A stretch of DNA of 64,000 nucleotides from Saxidomus purpurata (Eukaryota > Mollusca > Bivalvia > Venerida > Veneridae). Position 1 is the first letter of the stretch, and the number at the start of each line of letters is the position of its first letter. Where the stretch lies: positions 7,616,140 through 7,680,139 of the forward strand of contig JAFMSR010000008.1 in assembly GCA_022818135.1 (NCBI GenBank). Reading direction: 5' to 3'. The translations under genes and the position numbers were made by a program. This document shows positions 59,873 to 64,000 of this stretch, piece by piece. Under the pieces are notes generated by a model, which had not been told where the DNA came from, did not search any database, and worked only from the letters and a program-made list of their open reading frames with translations.

Positions 59873-61050
59873 ATTATCAACAAGAATGTAAACTGTCAAA
59901 ACAAAACAGTCCCTGTCTTGGGCCCCCAAGTAAAAGTTCTCTTAGGTTTTTCACTTGTAAAGTTCATTTCATATTGTTTAGCATACTTATGATAACTTAC
60001 TTAGAATTATTTCATTTTAATTTACAAGTTAAGATATTTTCCTTTGCATCAAATACGTGAATTTTGTCAAATATTTGTAAAGTTTCACAGAGTTGTAAAT
60101 TTTGTTCTGTGTCCTATTGAAGAGTTTCCGTTCCCACAGTTCTTTGTAAAGATGGATGCGCCCATGCTAGAAGACTGCGTTGAATTTATTTACATGTAGC
60201 ATACACAGCGTGTAAACAACACAAAAGTAACAATTCGGTATTTTCTAAAAATGTAGAAGTCAAAATAATTTATCATAACGACATTTTATGTTTTTTTCTT
60301 TTATTTCTAACAACTGCACTAGAATTATTTATGAAACGATGCGTACGTAAGTTTCTACTCTGGTATTTTATCCTACCATCCACGCCATATACCATAAAGT
60401 TACTACCCATCTAGAGATGAACTGGTTATAAACCCAGATGTAGTTTCGCATATATCTGTGCCATACACCGAGTATGTAAAAGAAACAAAGGGTCCATTCG
60501 TAAAAAGGCTAGGGTCAGGTACCCATATTCCTTTGCATCTGTAGTAGATCTGTCTCAAACCTGATATATATATATATATGTACATTGAACAATTTTAATT
60601 ACAGTGTACTATAAAATCATAAATTATCGTCATACTATTTTATATATTAAGAAAAGTAAGGTACTTTTTACGTTGTTTTAAACTCAATGCATTATTTCCA
60701 AATTATTGTAGTCAGGTATCCTGGTCCATGCTAGATTAAACTATCCTTTAAAGTTTAGGGGTGGGGGGTCACTAGATTTAGACAAGGGGTATCAATTTGC
60801 CAGAAAATCATTTAACTTTGTATGTGCATTTTAATATTGAAGTGTGCATTAATTTGAAATGTTAGGTTAGCTTTTATGGCGACACTTAATAAGGAGCATC
60901 AACATTTACACTGTGTATAAATAGGTCTCTTACATTTCAAAGACAAATGTTTTTGCCTTGTCAAACACAATTGCAGACATTTAATGTCAACACAACAGAG
61001 TCCTGTCCGTCCATTCTTCGAATCTTCGGACGATAACTACCCTTCCTTTT
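59873..61050 (-). promoter_or_regulatory. ILK 5' UTR and upstream region
   Basis: Position-based call. The ATG context is GATAATATGG. A less AT-rich patch near 60120-60180 could hold the start site, but no core promoter element is clear. Confidence 0.3.
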
Positions 61051-62060
61051 GACCGACAGCTCTCAAACTTCATAGGATGAATGGTCTTATTGAGCAGATG
61101 ATCCCTATTGTTTTTGGGGTCAGAATATTTCAAGGGTCAAGTGTCAAATTTATTGCTTTAGTTCAATTAATACGTTTCCGGATGTTAACTAGAGTTGCCT
61201 TTTGACCTACAGCCCTCAAACTTCATAGGATGATTGGTCTTATAGAGCTGATGATCCCTATTTTTTTATAGGACAATAGGTCAAAAGGTTAAGGTCATAA
61301 CACTAACCGTTTTTAAAATTTCTCGATTTCCAGGGATGATAACTAAGTCCTTTAGACTTACAATACCTTGAATCTATCATAGGATGATTGGTCTGATAAA
61401 AGAAATGTCCCTATTGTTTTTGGGGTCAGCAGGTCAAAGGTAAGGTCAAGTGACCTTTGGTAATGTGTACTAATATCTCTTGATATTTCCAGAGTTACTT
61501 TTGACCTACTAACCGCAAATGTGTTGCAGTCCTTCAAACCAAAATGGTGCCATTCTAATGACGTCACATAATGACTAGATTTCCAATTGACCTACAGCTC
61601 CGAGCTTCAAACTTCATAGGATGAATGGTCTTATTGAGCAGATGATCCCTATTGGTTTTGGGGTCAGTAGTTAAAAGGTCATCGTTAAAGTGACCGTCCA
61701 TGGGACAAATTGAATCTTCCGGATGGATAATCTTGAATTCATTTTTTTTGCCTACAGCCCTCATTAAATACTGTCATAGGATGATTGGTCTTATAGAGCT
61801 GATGATCCCTATTGTTTTTGGCGCCAGTAGGTCAAAGGCAAGGTCATACTGACCGTTTGTCAATTTCGTTCCGTTTTATAACTAGAATTCCTTTAATTTC
61901 CAAACCTCATACTGTAGTAGGATGATTGGTCTATTAAGCTAGATTGAACTACCCTATTGTAAATTTATGGGGTCAGTAGATTAAAGGTCAAGTTTCCAAA
62001 ACATTTACCTTGGTCAATTGCTTTTAATAATTTGGGGTGCATTAACTTGAAAGGTCAAGT
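61051..62060 (+). repeat. Dispersed repeat, about 150-bp modules
   Basis: Six modules near 61071, 61225, 61378, 61616, 61776 and 61916 share CATAGGATGATTGGTCTTAT, GATGATCCCTATTGTTTTTG and GGGGTCAGTAGGTCAAAGGT. The modules are diverged and irregularly spaced. Confidence 0.85.
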
Positions 62061-62689
62061 AGTTATAACATAATAGGGAGAACATTTTGTGAAAAACACT
62101 GCTTAGTTCTATTTTTCACCGTATGGATTTTTGCAGATGGCGTGTTTTTACAGTTAGATAAAATATGAAATCATGTAAATTAGTACTTTGTTAATCTTAA
62201 TGACAGATGATTACACCAACTCAACATTTATTCTTAATTTAAACAACCATTTAAGAGAAAAGCATGTAAAAGAAACAAGACATTATGTCATTTTCAAGCC
62301 AAAATTACTTTTGATTACTTACAAAGGGAGGTAAATAACCAGTGTTCTGTGTTGTTATTATTACCTCCCCTTTCAAATGTATATTTTGCTATTTCATATT
62401 AATTAATGATTTATTATTGGTCTAAGAATTAATTTACTTTTCTTCGTTAGAAAATATTGCAAACCTGAGATATATCTTATGTTACATTCTCTCAATACTG
62501 ACTTATTAGGCCTACTTGAAATACTTCAAAATAAATTCCATTACACATTCAGTGAGTAACTTATGTATACAAACAACTGATGTGGTGAATACATTTTCAA
62601 CCTGTTTATTCTTTGTTTGAAACACACAAACAATCATCCAGGCATATGATTGTATTGCTCACTCTTGACATACAAGCACACCTGTCACA

Positions 62690-63196
62690 TTCGATGATTT
62701 TTTGACAAAACTCGCAGCTAAATCTACTGACCTTTGTCTTAAGCGACCGCTTTTGAATCCCCCCGAGCGTTTTTACACTGTTTTGCTATTGCATTAAGCG
62801 ACTTTTGTCTAACGCGACCAGCGACCAGTAATTAGCGACCCATAATCGGTCTTTTGTTCGTATTAGGCGACCATTTATGTGCAAACAGATCATGTCTAAT
62901 CTATGGAAACTGACTTCTTTAAAGTTGCATTTAACGTCCCAATTAGACACGGAAGTGTCAAATTTCATAAGCATTATCGTCCATCCTTATATCCCCTGAT
63001 GGTATTTATCGACTTTAGGTACTTTATGTTCTAACTGTTTTGCTATTTTTGAAAAATTACCAAGTGACACAAGTACGATTTTTATGGGAAACGGTTGCCG
63101 TCTCCGGTGATGCTTTGTATTAAGAGACCATTTTATTAAGCGACCGGTTTTGGCCTTTCCCTTGGGTGGTCTCTTAATACAAGTTTGACTGTAGTT
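62690..63196. mobile_element. Possible DNA-transposon remnant with 'TAAGCGACC' repeats
   Basis: Contains many short TTAAGCGACC or TTAGCGACC modules in one orientation. It ends GGTGGTCTCTTAATACAAGT then TTGACTGTA, the look of a terminal inverted repeat whose partner I could not find on the left. Non-coding. Confidence 0.5.
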
Positions 63197-63379
63197 TGTT
63201 TGTTTCCTGACTGACCTTCCCTTTTTTTTTTTACACCCAACCAATTTTTTTTATCACTGAAAAAAAAAATAGCATGAAGAAAAGTTATTTTCTCATGGAA
63301 ATTACTTTTGTCCGTGTTCAAAATCAATTTTTAGCTCGACTTTTCAGAATAAGAGACATTGACTGACCTAGTCATGGCG

Positions 63380-64000
63380 TATGCGTTGGTTAAAGTTTTT
63401 AATAAAGTCAAATATCTTGAATACTATCAAAGGTATTGACTTGAAACTCAAACTATATCTTTACCATCAACATCTACACCTGAGGAAACAATCCCCATAA
63501 CTATGTTTTGATTTTTGACAGATTTATGCCCTTTTTAACTTAGAATTTTTGGTTAAAGTTTTTAATAAAGTCAAATATCCTGAATACTATCAAAGGTATT
63601 GACTTGAAACTCAAACTGTATGTTTACCATCAATATCTACACCTGAGGAAACAATCCCCATAACTCTGTTTTGATTTTTGACAGATTTATGCCCCTTTTT
63701 AACTTAGATTTTTTTGTTAAAGATTTTTATAAATTCAAATATCTTGCAAATTATCAAAGGTATTGTCTTGAAACTCAAAATATATCTTTACCATCAGCAT
63801 CTACACCTGAGGAAACAATCCCCATAACTCTGTTTTGATTTTTGACAGATTTATGCCCCTTTTTAACTTAGATTTTTTTGTTAAAGATTTTTATAAATTC
63901 AAACATCTTGAATACTATCAAAGGTATTGACTTGAAACTCAAAGTATGTGTCTACAATCAACATCTACACCTGAGGAAACAACCCCATAACTCTGTTTTG
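63380..64000 (+). repeat. 163-164 bp tandem satellite, open at window edge
   Basis: Four copies, with TGAATACTATCAAAGGTATT-type sequence at 63418, 63581, 63745 and 63909. Each has CATCTACACCTGAGGAAACA and CCCCATAACTCTGTTTTGAT. It runs out of the window, so total size is unknown. Confidence 0.92.

Overview
This window is animal nuclear DNA: AT-rich, intron-rich and full of dispersed repeats. The three recognisable genes have exons of about 90-280 bp, split by introns of several hundred to several thousand bases. The protein sequences and the repeat types (repeats rich in 'GACCTTGACCTT' and 'GTCCGGACACGAATGTGTGC', tRNA-derived SINEs, decayed non-LTR retrotransposons, short TIR elements) suggest a mollusc, most likely a bivalve. 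The taxon is inferred; the gene identities rest on protein similarity recalled from the families, with no search run.

Layout: all three genes lie on the minus strand. (1) Positions 1-8790 hold the 5' part of a TFAP4 (AP-4) bHLH transcription factor gene, which runs off the left edge. (2) Positions 8.8-20.1 kb have no recognisable exon and hold two minisatellites (11.9-12.9 kb and 15.1-15.9 kb), a SINE and a TIR element. (3) Positions 20128-34718 hold a complete GALNT10-type polypeptide N-acetylgalactosaminyltransferase (601 residues). All junctions were checked by phase, and there are two interchangeable 108-nt exons for the first lectin repeat. A possible 5' non-coding exon lies near 37.2 kb. 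(4) Positions 37.6-41.8 kb are a graveyard of broken non-LTR retrotransposons. (5) Positions 46211-59872 hold a complete integrin-linked kinase (ILK) gene (450 residues) with an extra degenerate copy of its seventh coding exon. (6) Positions 60-64 kb hold repeats and a 163-bp satellite that leaves the window.

The most unusual observation is that several splice junctions are themselves tandemly repeated. The 5' splice site of GALNT10 coding exon 3 is multiplied into a 28-bp array of more than 20 units. The 5' splice site of its penultimate coding exon occurs five times at 22-bp spacing. The 3' splice site of ILK coding exon 2 occurs about 11 times at 26-bp spacing. The polypyrimidine tract before GALNT10 coding exon 3 is a 27-bp direct duplication. 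Only the exon-adjacent copy keeps the reading frame; the donor decoys lead straight into a stop codon. I do not know of a description of such junction-anchored minisatellites.

The three genes are not an operon. GALNT10 acts in the Golgi on mucin-type O-glycosylation, ILK is the ankyrin-repeat pseudokinase scaffold of integrin adhesions, and TFAP4 is a nuclear bHLH-leucine zipper factor. Their shared strand is probably chance.
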